NCBI GenBank assembly: GCA_036873755.1
Contig: JAVTVY010025290.1
Location: 1-64,000 of the forward strand
Source: Hanleya hanleyi
Taxonomy: Eukaryota > Mollusca > Polyplacophora > Lepidopleurida > Hanleyidae
Direction of reading: 5' to 3'
Length of the DNA: 64,000 nt
Both the position numbers and the translations under genes were made by a program. Below are positions 25,461 through 50,161 of this stretch, piece by piece; the stretch's first letter is position 1; every line of letters starts with the position of its first letter. Under the pieces are notes generated by a model, which saw only the letters and a program-made list of their open reading frames with translations, was not told where the DNA came from and searched no databases.

Positions 25461-26016
25461 CCCCCCCCCCTAGTGTTTGTGTGTTTGTATGCGTAACCAG
25501 TTAATACCAAAGGGGGAAGATTTGATGCTGTAACACATTAAACAAAGGAATCATAGTTCTGCAGTATATGGTCAAGCAGGACCACCGTCATAATCAGCTA
25601 CGCAATTACAGTGGAACGTGTGAAAACTGACCAAACCCCCCCAATTCCAGACTATTCATGGTCCCAATACATTATTGAGAGTATTTTGAACCTTGATAAA
25701 CCAGAACTGTGTCAAAAACTGACATTATAATTTGGTCCCAAGCATGGTCAGTATACACAGGTTTCACTGTATAACCAAGCTCTCAATGTGACACTGACAT
25801 CACGCCATTCAATACCCACATCTGTATGGAATAACTGTGCTTGTTCATGGTCAGTATAATCCTTTGAACAGTGTATCATAGTTGAGAAAGCTCAGGATAG
25901 CCGTGAATATTGAGAACATTCCATGGGATGCCATGGGTTAAGATGTGACAGTGACTATATTTTACTTTACAAGTGAAATATTGATTAGAGAACAAGTCAG
26001 TCCTCTTCTCAAACAG

Positions 26017-26222
26017 GACATGCAGGGCTTCGTGTTTAGCGCGAGTGATAGCTCACCTGCACGCAAACACTCGCGTAAATTCATGTCACGAGAGTGATTT
26101 TAGCTCACGTAAACTGTCACATTTTATGTTGTATTATATTGCAATCACTCGCCTGACTTTTAAATACCCTCTCCTAAATATTTTGATGTGAGCTATTTTT
26201 AGCTCACGAAGCCCTGGACATG
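26017..26222. mobile_element. ~194-bp MITE with CAGGGCTTCGTG ends
   Basis: Perfect 12-bp terminal inverted repeats lie at 26,023-26,034 (CAGGGCTTCGTG) and 26,205-26,216 (CACGAAGCCCTG). They are flanked by the direct repeat GACATG (26,017-26,022 and 26,217-26,222). A CAGGG start is common among hAT elements, but their duplication is usually 8 bp, not 6, so the superfamily is left open. Confidence 0.8.
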
Positions 26223-26759
26223 ACTGATAGACACTCAAGTTGTCTCTCATATGCATTTATTACTTTTAGTTTGCTCAATAGGCTGGCAGTGTTGTTGAGA
26301 GATTGTATTCCCTTAGCCTACATGTATTCATTATGTTCCCTATACATTATGAACATCACACAAAAGTATTCACCCATAATTCTTGTCTTGAGTTCTTACC
26401 TTAAAAGCATATAAAGTTGCACAACAAATCTGCTCACACATAGGGGCCCACATGTACATCATGTACCGGCATCAATGATATCTTGAAGCTGTGTCGCGAG
26501 TAGGGTTTCCATGAATTCTGATCCTGGGATGTTCCCAGTGTACAATTCAGTGTGTACAATTGCATATATTTAGCATTGAATAGGTTGTCTCTGGCAAGCA
26601 GCTTGATAATGGATGAATGGTCAGGTCATCATGAATAAAGATGGTACATGTATGTAGTACTTAATACTGTCATACCAGTACATGTATTTGACAATGTAAA
26701 AGTCCTGGTATAAAGGTTCGTCGGAACTGATTTATTTGCCGTTTGTCTGTTTCTTGTAG

Positions 26760-38892
<12,133 letters not shown>

Positions 38893-41800
38893 CAGTGTCT
38901 GATTTCTGTGCCTGTGAAAATGTGTTCCGTACCAGCTGGAAATACGTAATGATACGGCATGAACAAAATGATTGGCCGCAGGGATGTTTTTAATGGGCAG
39001 TTAATGTGTGAATACATGAACAATATAGAATGGACAATCACTGGGATGGTTGTTTGAACAACTTGATGGTTGTTTTCCTTGATGAGGTTTGTTGGAACAT
39101 TTGAGGTGTCGATGAAAATGGAAGGATGTCAGTCTGAAGCTTGAAGAGAGATCAACATTTCATCATAGACCATGATAGATAAACAGTGGCTATGCCTGTG
39201 TGTTTCATGTATAGTCCTTCAGACCTGGATTTCCATTTACTTTCATTTTATTTCCCCTAAGCCCAAAACATGAAAGTCTTGTTTCTGGGCGATTCATGCA
39301 TGATCGTTTTAAGAAGATTATAAAAGCTGAGTGAGTGCACCACTTTTTGACTACATCTTTGACCAGGAATGAAAGTTAGTGCATGTACATTTTTTGGCCA
39401 AATAGGTTGAACATATAAAAAAATGCATCTTTTAAATCAATAATATTTATGCAAACTTTGTAAATATTTCTCTTAATATTCTGGAAAAAATGTTGACTTG
39501 TATGTAACGAGTAGTGAGGTGGTCACTCTGGCATGGTATGATATCCGGTGTCAGAGATGACCTATTTTAGTGCTGAATGAGCCTATCCTGTATGCGAATT
39601 AGAGCACATGTAGTATAGACACTGACAGTTGTTATGACTGCCCAATTAATGTAAGCTAATATTGGACAGGTTAGACAGCACTTAAGTATTCGCACCCTGA
39701 CCATTTAGTCTGGTGATTGTCCCGCACATGTTTGTCTTGCAGCTATCACACACGTCATTCACAAAAGCTTGAACCTTTCTCGTAGGCCAGTGATCTGAAC
39801 CTCCTATTCTGGTTTGATGTGACCATTTCACTTACACAGTCAGAACACTGGTCAAAAGTACCCAATTATAAGACCTGTCCAGTGCAGGGCTCAGACTGTT
39901 ACTACATTGTCAGAGTGTTAGTATAATAATCTATGCTCAGAAGAAGACTTAATGCAGCTAGAGGTGTGAAGTTACGGTGAGCGACTGAACAAGTTTGCCT
40001 ACAGATTACAGAAATTTGATTACATTTAACATGTATGTGTTTAATGGGTTACCACATATGGGTAACACGGTTAGTATGAGTTTACATGGAAAAATCCCAA
40101 CTATATATCATAAACCGCAACATTTTGACATATAACAGTTGTAGAAAAAAGGGTTTACAATACATTCAACCAATTGTAAAACGACAGATGTTGATCATCT
40201 GATAGCAGAGAATCCAGCAAAAAAAAAAAAAAAATGGTTTGCAGTATCAGCTTGAAATGCCTATTAGACAGTCATTTTAGATGTGAATAGAAGGGGTTTC
40301 AAATGCACCCATGGACATGGCAGAGGGTTGATTGATATGTGAGTGTGTGTACACTTATCTCTAAGTATAAAGTGGGTTTCAGTACAGCCCGTCCACTGCT
40401 ATGTGACCCAATCTTTCCACCATATATCCTGGCCTTGTGTCGACTCAGTCTAATGTTATTCACCTAGGGTGTGGTTAATATCGTCCACAAACAAGTGTAA
40501 TGTTGTGTGTACCCATGTTCATGCACAACCTGATTTCTCTGTTCACTCTTTGAAGTAGTCTTGCTAGATTGGACCACCTAAAACATTCAAAATCCGAGGT
40601 TTAATTTCATTTTCAAACCAGAGATGAGCCAATCAGAATTTACCCAACGACTGTGTGTGGGGTGACGTATTCTCTCAGTATATTACATCATTCCTCCTAA
40701 TATGGCGGTAGTTGTGGACAGATACATAGGACAGCCAATCAATAACCCACTCATATGGCCCATTTCAAAATTCAAATGGATTCCAGGTCAGTGACGTTAA
40801 GAGCCGATGGGCTGATATATCAAGGCCAGTTCATAGTGTGAATGTAGAAGTCGTCTTGTATATGAAGATGTGTGTAGCTGATCATCCGCAGTCTGTACAT
40901 GGATTATCTTCTCTTGATTTGTGGGTAGTACTCCTTGTCCGTTCAAACAGTGTGGTTTATTCTAGTTGTAAATTAAGATTTGTACAAATGGATGCTTTAT
41001 GAGAGTGATAGTTATTTGTATATTGTACATGTATGTCGGTTTACCTGACAATATATAGTAATTTCAGTGTGTAATTGTACTTAAAAAAATCTGTTACTCT
41101 CCGTTAGCCATGTTGACTGAGTTTCCATTTGTAATAGCCTAGTTTGATAATTATTTTAATTAGACCTATATATCCTCTGTATAGAGACAGACTATCGTGA
41201 TCTAGATATAAACAAATATTTTATTATACGATGAGAAATTTTGTATAAAGATGAAAACGAAGAAAAAAAATGAGAAAATTAGGTGTTTGGGAATTTACTG
41301 GCATGTAATATACGCAAATTATATTTTGTATCTATCGTTTTACTGGTCGGTTTAGTAAAGTTAATGATAGATTTAGAACTGTGTGATGGATCCTACCAGA
41401 TACTTGGATGTACTCCTAGAACTGCTTCATTTGATCATTCCATATTTATATCTTGGTCATCATTTACCCATCACTATGTGTTAATGAAACATCAATGATG
41501 GTTGGCATGTGGATATCAAATGTTTATTATGAGGACAGGTTTCAAACTACGGAAGTGCTCAAGAGCCGTGATGTTATTTTTTTTACTGCAAATCTTTAGT
41601 TCCAAATAATAACTACATGAACTAGTCAAAATTTCCAAATTTCCAAAAGTTATGGAGCAGTAAGTCAAAATTTCAAGATATCATTGATGGAAGACAGAGA
41701 GTTTCTCAGAAATGTTCAAACGCTGTTTCGATGTCGACATCTGGAAAGTGATAGTGCTACATGTATCTTAAAAAGTCAAATTAATATATTGACTTTCTAG

Positions 41801-41973
41801 ACTTTTCATCATGGATCATTCTGTAACATATGTGTTAATGCAGTAAATGTTCAAACTTCTGGTAGTGATTTGACATATGTTGGAACATTTCCATGATGTA
41901 TTGGAGTTTCTGACAGAATCCATTAGGAGAGGATTCACCATGGAGAAGTTGATATTTGGAGTCTACCATACTT
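38893..41973. other. CSK 3' flank / probable 3' UTR, then non-coding
   Basis: No further gene was recognised. The first part should be CSK 3' UTR, but no single poly(A) signal could be chosen. The 71-codon ORF at 41,283-41,498 has no recognised motif. Confidence 0.5.
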
Positions 41974-42552
41974 AAAGGGGTTTCATTACCATTCACACAC
42001 AAAAAAGTTGATGGTAAATCCCCCTAAATAACAGTCCTATGTTAAAGTACTAAATTATAACATATCCGAAAAAATAATATATTTTGACCTTGTGTTTCAT
42101 ATAAATCATTTTCATATGAATGAGAGAAACTAAGAAATAACCTGGATTCTTAGGGTTCAGTTGCAAATGTGTACTTAACATGCTATCTTAGGGAAAAATT
42201 AACATGTGAATTTTCAATATGTTTGCCGGGTATATATATTACTAATTAAAATTAGCTACACAACTGAGTCTTTCACCATGCAGATTTCTTGCAATAGAGA
42301 TAAGTGCAGAAATCTCATGTTAAGAGACAGAAAAAAACTCAAATCCAAAGTGCATGTAGGCTGAAAATCAAGTGTAAATTTGAGTTTATTCCATCAGATA
42401 GCTGAAATTCTAGCTGTTGTTGACAGTTCTGAGGGATATGCTAAGTTAGTTCACATTGTCAATTGATATCAATGCTTATTTTTCTTTCTTTCTTTTTTTT
42501 TTTTTGATATATCGGTTGACTTTTGGTAAATGAAATGTAATGAAACCCCTTA
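41974..42552. mobile_element. ~580-bp MITE with AAGGGGTTTCATTAC ends
   Basis: The left end AAAGGGGTTTCATTACCATT and the right end AATGTAATGAAACCCCTTA are inverted with few mismatches, and TA is present near both borders. The interior is AT-rich non-coding DNA including a long T run. Confidence 0.65.
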
Positions 42553-42741
42553 TAATTACATCATGTGTATGATAACAGTAGACATTACAGATGCTATGAT
42601 GACTATATTTGAAGTTCATGTGAACAAGTATGTAAAAAGTAACTGAAGTGGTCATTATGCAAATTTATTTTCACCGTACTGGTGATGGTCCCACTGATGA
42701 TAGGTCATGGAGTTTTGTCTGATTTAGTACAGGGCATATGA

Positions 42742-42936
42742 CAGGCCTTGTTTTTCGCAGAAATTCACGGGAACCCAATTTGATTCTCGCAACTCTGCTC
42801 TATGGGAATCCACGGAAATCCAATGCTATCATTTCTATACAGATTGCTAATATTTTACGGGAATCTGTTGGATTTCCGTAAATTATTTTGCGGGAGTGCT
42901 GACGGGAATCGGATTCCCGTGGAAAATCAAGCCCTG
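42742..42936. mobile_element. 195-bp MITE, CAGGSCTTG..ACGGGAATC family
   Basis: The ends CAGGCCTTG (42,742) and CAAGCCCTG (to 42,936) are inverted, and TATGA flanks both sides. ACGGGAATC/GATTCCCGT segments make several internal palindromes. A fragment of the same family is at 6905-6994. Confidence 0.65.
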
Positions 42937-43199
42937 TATGATCCATTCACTTGTATTACCAGTACTCAATGATATTCCATTATCTAGTAATTCATGCAAC
43001 AAGACTATGAACTGGGCAATCTTCTTCACTGGCAAAGGTCGTCTCAAGTTTCCAAATGGACCAATCAGCAGTCTTATAACAGTAATATTTCCCATGATGC
43101 ACCAAATGGAGCCGTCTATCACACACAGTATTCAGAACATTTATAAGCCTGTCTAGGTCTAATGTAGACCCACTTTTCATAGGGGCTATCAGTGGCCAA

Positions 43200-43420
43200 A
43201 TGTTCTAAGGTGTTTCACTGGTGATCGCTAGCCTCAGACTGGTGAACCGGCACGAGTTCGAGCCCCGCTGGTGCATGTGTGGAAGTTTGTCAGTTACTTG
43301 ATGAGGCAGTGGGTTCGCTCTGGGTAGGCCTACTCTCCGGCTTCCTCCATTTTTACAGCTGGCGGTCACCATATGAGTGAAATAACCTTGAGTGTGACAT
43401 TAAACCAAACTCCCCGCTCC
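43200..43420 (+). mobile_element. tRNA-derived SINE, best copy
   Basis: An A-box-like TGGTGATCGCTAGCCTCAGA and a B box GAGTTCGAGCCCC lie at tRNA-like spacing. CATGTGTGGAAGTTTGTCAG and CCTTGAGTGTGACATTAAAC follow, in the same order as the copy at 25,262-25,460. Confidence 0.7.
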
Positions 43421-43769
43421 TCCACTTTCCATACTTGGGCTTTGATGATCATACATGTAATATACGGTATAAATGCACCATAATACAGTGCAGCTGTATC
43501 CCAAGTGTCATGGTCCTAAATTACGGTACTGCAAATGTATATTGTTTCACAGATGCCGGATTTTCAAAGAACAGTCTTCCAAAAGTAACTGCATGGTAAA
43601 TAATTGATCCCAATTTTGAGAAGGATAAGTACATGCATGATGGTGATTGATAATTAATATTGGACAATGTATACTTTGTGGCATGATGTTCATGCACATG
43701 TATTATACCATAACGAGATGTTTCCATTATTGTTTTGACCAAAGTAACATTATGTTTTCTGAACTACCA

Positions 43770-44058
43770 TGGTAATTCCTCAAATAATTCAATCACGCTA
43801 TTAAAATTCAATCACCCCGTTTTTTGGGTCAAAATTCCATCAGGTGTCCGGTAATGAGTGAATGAGTCAGTCCATCCGAGTCCTTTTGTCGGCAAAATAA
43901 GGAGAACTGTTGACATTAGAATGAATTAATGGAATAAGATATGATGGATTATTTGCCTTATTTTGACCATTTGTGTTGACTTCCTGTTGTCATAAATTAA
44001 TCACCCCCAGAATTTTTGGTGGGAAATTTCACTTCCTGTGATTGAATTATTAGGGGAC
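43770..44058. mobile_element. MITE of the TGGTAATTCCTC / ATTCAATCA family, chimeric
   Basis: The left end TGGTAATTCCTCAAATAATT and the right end GTGATTGAATTATTAGGGG are inverted over the ATTCAATCAC part. Inside, 43,854-43,925 is an inverted fragment of the 1.7 kb dispersed family (its tail with GTCCGGTAATGAGT and CAAAATAAGGAGAACT). The element is therefore a mosaic. Confidence 0.6.
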
Positions 44059-44762
44059 CCATCTGTGCACATTATGATGAGAGAGATTAATATATGGTGG
44101 TATATTTTTATTAGCATAATGCTTGCCTATGATCTGACTCTGGTGCTGTTACATCTGCTTAACACTTCCCACGTCTGCAGTATGGTTCTTAATGTTTTAA
44201 CTTCATGTTCAGTGATCAACAGATACAATATGTGTGTACATATACTTTGTGACATTTCTGTACTTCTTCCCCGCTTTTAATACATATGAAAAACCACAAA
44301 AACGAAAATGGTGGAAATTAAAATAAATGTTTTCATTACCATATGGGAAAATTGACTTGAGTTTTTTTATTGGTTCAAACAAAACTGAGCAATACTTTTC
44401 ATTTGGCTCTGTATAGTTGGAGAACAGATATCCTCCCTCCTGGTATATTTCGTCCCTTGACATTTACTCACTACTTAACTCCCCCCTCCCCCGATATATT
44501 CTCCCCCAGGGCATTCAGTCCCTACACCAACATCCCCCTTAGAATCAGTTGCCTTCGGTATTAGATTTGGTAAGGACTGCCGAAGGGGTTTACGGTTAGG
44601 TAACCAGGTTGGGTCAGGTTACATGGTTCGGTTTAGGGTAATTCAGCGTTAAATAAATAGAAATAACAAATTTGGTATGGTGTAAATATTTTTTGAGAGA
44701 AAAGATTGAAATTGATTTAAGTTTAATTATATAATTTAATTATGAAATAAACATGGACTATA
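44059..44762. other. Non-coding stretch
   Basis: AT-rich DNA with no recognised gene. Two 80-codon ORFs on opposite strands (44,038-44,280 and 44,209-44,463) have no family motif. Confidence 0.5.
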
Positions 44763-45500
44763 TGATATGTATTCAATATATAAGGGGGGGGGGGGAGAGG
44801 GAATGCCCAATGGGGGAATATGTCGGGGGGGGGGGAAAGGATGTCCTACATTTGTATAGTTATGGCTTTTGTTACAGAATATTACATGCATCTTTGGGGT
44901 GTGGGAAGATGGAAGGATTTGTATTTGTCTAATTGTCAATATATAAGGCTGGGAGAGGAAATGCCCTATGGGGGGGATGTCCTACATTCGTAGAGTCGTC
45001 TTGGGTTTTGTTCCAGAATATTACCTGCATCTGTGGGGTGTGGCGATGATGAAGGATTTGTATTTGTCTAAATTGTCGGTATATAAGGCGGGGGGAAATG
45101 CTCCATGAGGGAAATATGTTGGGGGGGGGGGGAATGTCCTACATTCGTCGAGTTGTCATGGCTTTTGTTCCAGAATATTACCTGCATCTGTGGGGTGTGG
45201 CAGTGATTGAAGGATTTGTATTTGTCTAAATTGTCGGTATACAAGGCGGGGGAAATGCTCTATGAGGGGAATATGTTGGGGGGGGGGGGGGATGGCCTAC
45301 ATTCGTTGAGTTGTCATGGCTTTTGTTCCAGAATATTACCTGCATCTGTAGGGCGTGGCGATGATTGAAGGATTTGTATTTGTCTAAATTGTCGGTATAT
45401 AAGGCGGGGGAAATGCTCTATGAGGGGAATAAATTGTTGGGGGTGATGTCCTACATTCGTCGAGTTGTCATGGCTTTTGTTCCAGAATATTATCTGCATA
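44763..45500 (+). repeat. G-rich minisatellite, five units of 140-160 bp
   Basis: Each unit has AAGGCGGGGGAAATGCTC, a run of 9-14 G, ATGTCCTACATTCGT, GTCATGGCTTTTGTTCCAGA and GATTTGTATTTGTCTAAATT. The G runs vary in length between units, as slippage would produce. It carries no gene. Confidence 0.9.
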
Positions 45501-46702
45501 TGTAGGGTGCAAGGACTCGCTCATGTTGCCTGCTCAAAATTTAGCCCACCTCCGACCAACGAGGTATGTAGGTATGTACATAGGAAGATCAGAGCAAGAA
45601 TAACAATCATGACGGAAACTGATATTTCAAGTTTCACAAGTTGTTAACAATCACATCGACTCGAGCGAAGATATCAGTCCGATCTATCAATCTGAAGTCC
45701 ACTAAAAGAATTTCAGTTTCACTCTCAAGAGACTATAATACCAGATTATGCTGATGATGAACCACGGTCTCCAGGCCGTGGTCATTGACATCATGGTGTG
45801 CATGAGCACTCACTAGGGAAGCCTATTGTGGAGTTTTGGAAGAGCAGTGGACCATGCCTGGTCCAAATGTGGTGCGAAGTGGTGCCTTCGTGAAGAGCTC
45901 GTGGTGTAAAATCAGACTGTGATGGTGACATTGTGCTGTGACGCCATTGTGTGCTTGCGCGGTTGGGAGTAGAAGAGAAAGGGTATGTTAGGATGCGCTT
46001 GTGAGTATTTGGATGGATGAGGGTCATAGGTCTGCCAAATGTGGGGATTCTGTGGAATGCTCATAGGGTAGAATACAACTTGAGGTGGTGACAATAATGT
46101 GTGACATCATTCTGCACCTGCACACTCTGGGAGTAAAGGGCATGGGAGTTTTGGGGAATATGTGTGCCATACATGATCCAAATATATCTTGCTTGTTATC
46201 ATAGTGAAATTGTGTAAAAGGGGTCTTGGGTCATTGTGTGCATCTGTTGTGGGAGTTTTTGGTGATATGTGATTCATCCTTGGTTCAAATTTGGCATGGG
46301 TGGTTGGGTGGGTTCAGGTTCCTGTTGCTTCTGAGAGTGCGCAGTGTCCCCAAGACAAACTGTCAGGCTACCGGGAACGCACTCGTGCACTGATCTTGGC
46401 CAACGAGGGAGTTCGATTCAACCTGTCGCCTTGTCTGGATCAAGGAGGTTGGAAAGGAAGACCTGTAATGACAACCAAAGCAAATTAATACAATACTGAC
46501 ATATAATTCTATGAACAGGAATACAGGATTCAGATCGCGGTAGCGTACAATCCCTGAAAGGAAGATCCCTGATCTATGAATTGGATTTACCTATATTCTT
46601 ATAGTTATCTTTAACCGAAGTTCAATAAAATAGAAAGATATATACAAAATTATATAGCCCTAGCTATATCGCGATCAGGCCTGGTCACAGCCACAGTCTG
46701 GT
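45501..46702. other. Unassigned; one 65-codon ORF
   Basis: No gene was recognised. The ORF at 46,291-46,488 (it includes QDKLSGYRERTRALILANEG) is somewhat protein-like but short, and I cannot place it. It could be an exon or a transposon fragment. Confidence 0.35.
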
Positions 46703-46935
46703 CATGACCGGTTCTCTCGTGGTTGGGTCCAGCTTCTTTCTTCCTTCCCCAGGTCTTCGTGGTTGGGTCCAGCGTCTATCTTCCTTCTCCAGGTCTTCGT
46801 GGTTGGGTCCAGCGTCTATCTTCCTTCCCCAGGTCTTTGTCCACTCCCGTATGGATGGACTCCCCGTCGTGTTTCGTCTTACACGACCTGGCCCTTCCGT
46901 GGTTATGTCCGGCGTGTGTCTTCCTTCCCCCGGTC
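46703..46935 (+). repeat. 40-bp minisatellite, three to five units
   Basis: Three good units of TTCGTGGTTGGGTCCAGCGT with CTATCTTCCTTCYCCAGGTC lie in tandem, followed by two diverged ones up to about 46,935. Overlapping ORFs in all three plus frames are by-products of the repeat. Confidence 0.85.
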
Positions 46936-46959
46936 TTCTTCACTCGGGCTGTATGGACT

Positions 46960-47190
46960 TGCACAACTGTTCAATACGGTTGAGTCAAGTAGAGATGCGG
47001 CTAAGGTATGGCCATGCTATCAACACTAACGCCGTTAGTTAATTCCCAGAGCTAAACCTGCACGTCTGTGCATCACGGACGAGGATCAGGTAGAGTTAGA
47101 AATAACCATTAACGATAAGTGTCTATACCCTATCTCCCAGTGCAATACCCGCACAACTGTGCATTACGGTTGAGACAGGTAGAGTAAACA
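46960..47190 (+). repeat. ~90-bp repeat, three diverged units
   Basis: Phrases like GCACAACTGTGCATTACGGT followed by TTGAGACAGGTAGAG recur near 46,968, 47,060 and 47,148. The units differ a good deal. Confidence 0.65.
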
Positions 47191-49426
47191 CAGCCCGGAC
47201 GTGTGAATGTAAGTGAGTGTAAATGTATGCTATGATGCTATAGAATTCGGCGGCAGCTCTTCTCCATTTCGGCGGCCTGGTCCCGGCCCGGCGGCGGCAA
47301 GAATTCGGCGGCCTGATCACAGCCCTTCTCCGGCCCGGCAATGTATTGGATTTCTTCTCCCTGATACAACCGAACGTGTTCTCACCTCAAAGTTTCTGCT
47401 GGTCTGCCTCGTTTCCGCGGGAGCCTGGCTTATATAGGGCTACCGCTCTTCTGTGGATAAAGGTAGAAACAGAACGTTCTCCTGCAGATAAAGGTAGAAA
47501 CAAGTCGACGACGCCAGCGCCCTCTTTATTGTCAAATTATCACACTTCCCCCGATCAGTTTATCTGGACTTCGCTGGATAAATATGGCTATGGAGGAACA
47601 AACCATAATTCATAACGGACGTAACTGGTAAATCTCAGCTTCCAACTCTCTCTAGTTAATTCATACGACGACCGCAAAGTTCACTCTCCTTCATCTGCAT
47701 ATTCTTCAATGTTGACTTCCGGATTCCTGACTGACGTCATCTACAGCGAAGCAAGTGAGCTCACCAGCGTTCCTTTTGCCGTCCCGACTGATCGTTTGAG
47801 ATAACTTCACCGGGATTTCGAGGCATTGTCTGTCTCCCGGATTATTATAGTACATTCTAGGAAAATTACAGCGTTGAATTCCATCAGGTAAGTGAACCGC
47901 ACACATAAACACAATGTCACTTTCGATTTCACATATAGTCACATGTCAAAACACCAGCTGTGATTTTTTAAAGGGGATCCCAAGGGGTCGTTTGTATTCC
48001 TGCACTTTCGTTACACTTCAATGCATTTTGCTGAGAAGCAACAGGAACTTGATAATGTGATGTCTAGCACTAATATCACTTGTCTTTATTGCACCATGTA
48101 TTAGCGTCCTGTCTGTGTCTTGTGTGCTGTCCTCGATGTTTCATAGGGTGGATGGAGGGTGTCTGGTTCCACGCTGCTTCAAAGATTTCTTCTTTGAAGT
48201 AGCAGGAACACAACTGGGCTGGGTGGTGCTTAGTTGGTTTGTCGTGATATAGCTGGAATATTGTTGAAAGCGACGTTAAATTCTATTCACTCACTCACAT
48301 GTGCACTTGGGTTAAGGCGCCTACATACACTAGTGCACAGGAGTGGATATGTGGGGGTGACCTCTGTGATACAGTGCCAAACTGTGATATCACTCTGTGC
48401 ATGTGCACTTGAGAGATAGAAGCAGAAAAGCGTTTTTGGATGCGTGCATGTGCACTCGTGGAATAGCGGAGAAAGAGATCCAGATGCGAATGAACTTCAA
48501 AGTGTGCTTGCTTCCATGAGCCTTTTCACCTGCTACAGGGGCTTCATGCACAAACTGAATACATATGGCGCCCTAGGATCAAGACAGAGAGAGAGAGCAA
48601 TTATGAGGTGTTCTATATTTATTATCTAGTCCATCACATCACAACCTGACTGGGGGAACGACTTTGCGTTCGTCTCTTGAAATGCTCTTGTCTCTTGAAC
48701 TGTATCCAGATGCTGCATGTTCGCGTGTTGGATCTGGGTTCTCAGTAGGTGATGGTCGGAGGTGGCTTGTTTCAGGTCGATGTGCATATACATATGCTTG
48801 GTTGTGGTCGTACCTTCAACAGTTGAGTGGTGTCTCTGTTGAGATGTTCTGATGCTCTTTGTTTTACTACACAAATTCTGCACAATGTAGATGATGCTGA
48901 TCCACCGATGATGACTGCCTTTGGTAAAGTACTGTCACTCGAACATCAGATTCCACGATGAGATCATCAAGAACAGCCAAGGTATCCGACCGGGACAGAG
49001 CTATAAGCCCTTCCACAAGAATGATGTTGCTCATAGTCGCATACGCCATCTGCTGTTCTCTGCAACACCATTCGACTGGGACAATGGGTGAGATAATTAT
49101 GCTGTTGACGTGTTGAAAGAGCTTCTGGCCGAATTGTATCCTGCCTGACCCCTTCGGACTTGCGATGAGACAGGTGAAAAGATTTTACCACCTGGGGTCT
49201 ATGGCTGGAGTTTTTGGTAGGTTCTACGCAGGTACGTACGTAGGTGGGTACGCGTCTGTATACTTGCTCAGGTCAGTTGTATCTTGATGTGCTGGGCTGC
49301 GATCGGGACCTCGTCGATGACCGCCGGTGTGATACTCTTTGTTGTGCTATTATCCAGTGTCGCTTGACCTGCTGTCACTGGCTGAGAGTTCGTCATCCTA
49401 GGTTGGTTGAGCACAGATTCGAGAGT
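47191..49426. other. Unassigned, GC-richer stretch
   Basis: No gene was recognised. At 47,240-47,340 GGCGGC phrases repeat (TTCGGCGGCCTG twice), followed by a TATATAG at about 47,432. At 48,246-48,300 the motif TATAGCTGGAATATTGTTGA with a CACTCACTCAC end is a SINE tail. ORFs at 48,626-49,531 lie on both strands and match nothing I know. Confidence 0.45.
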
Positions 49427-49635
49427 TAGGTACAAATGGAGAGTGATGAACCAGTACAGCTGGAGAGATCGGGGTGACCAATGGCATCTTCTGAAAAGTG
49501 CCTGACCGGTTTCGAACTGATGAGATCTCAACAGAAGCTGACAGATGGTGTCTGTTGTCCGCTTTATATACCAGTTGACAGATGGCTCAAGTTGGGCGGC
49601 GTTGTGAAGGGTTCATCACTCTCCATTTGTACCTA
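49427..49635. repeat. Perfect 26-bp inverted repeat pair
   Basis: The arms at 49,427-49,452 and 49,610-49,635 contain GGTACAAATGGAGAGTGATG and its exact complement, separated by about 157 bp. It may be the tip of a MITE or part of the end structure of a neighbouring retroelement. From 49,636 to 50,161 there is no gene; a minus-strand AATAAAG-like signal is at about 49,815. Confidence 0.85.
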
Positions 49636-50161
49636 CTTCTACAATCTCGAAACCAGACCCATTCGGTCCTGTGCTTCCTACTAGGCTCTCGTTCATTGGA
49701 TAGCACCAGAAACTCTAGAATTCAGAACATAATGAGGGCGTCTCTGTGTAGATCATGCTGATCTTCCGATGCCGTGGAGGTTACGAGCGCGTCTGGCAGA
49801 TAATATAAGATAATTCTTTATTGTCAATGACTGACAGAATACAAAATTCACATAACTATAACAACAGGTCAATTAATTCCATATGGCAGATGACGTACTC
49901 ATAATGCATTCTTGCAAAGCATTTTCTATTCTGACGTTATGACGCTGACGAAGAAAATGACTCCGGACTGACGTTTGATAAGGAATAGAATATGTTCCAA
50001 TCGAATCGGAAGAGTACACGTGATCGAATTTTTCAATGTATTATGGGACACACTTTCAGCGACCGTGGTCCTAGGGGTTCGTTGGAGCGGCCACTTTCCA
50101 GCGGAAAGCGACCCCTGGTGCCGAGGTTACCTACTCAACTACCACTACAGAAGGCAGAGCT

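Noticed and set aside
42883..43180. Overlapping 62-86 codon ORFs on both strands
   Set aside because: They overlap a MITE end and each other, and no family motif or homologue is recognised.
46704..47042. Three overlapping plus-strand ORFs of 86-112 codons
   Set aside because: They are the three frames of the 40-bp minisatellite.
49500..49560. Hammerhead ribozyme
   Set aside because: CTGATGAG is present on the plus strand, but the GAAA box and closing stems are not in the needed order. Kept only as a low-interest check.
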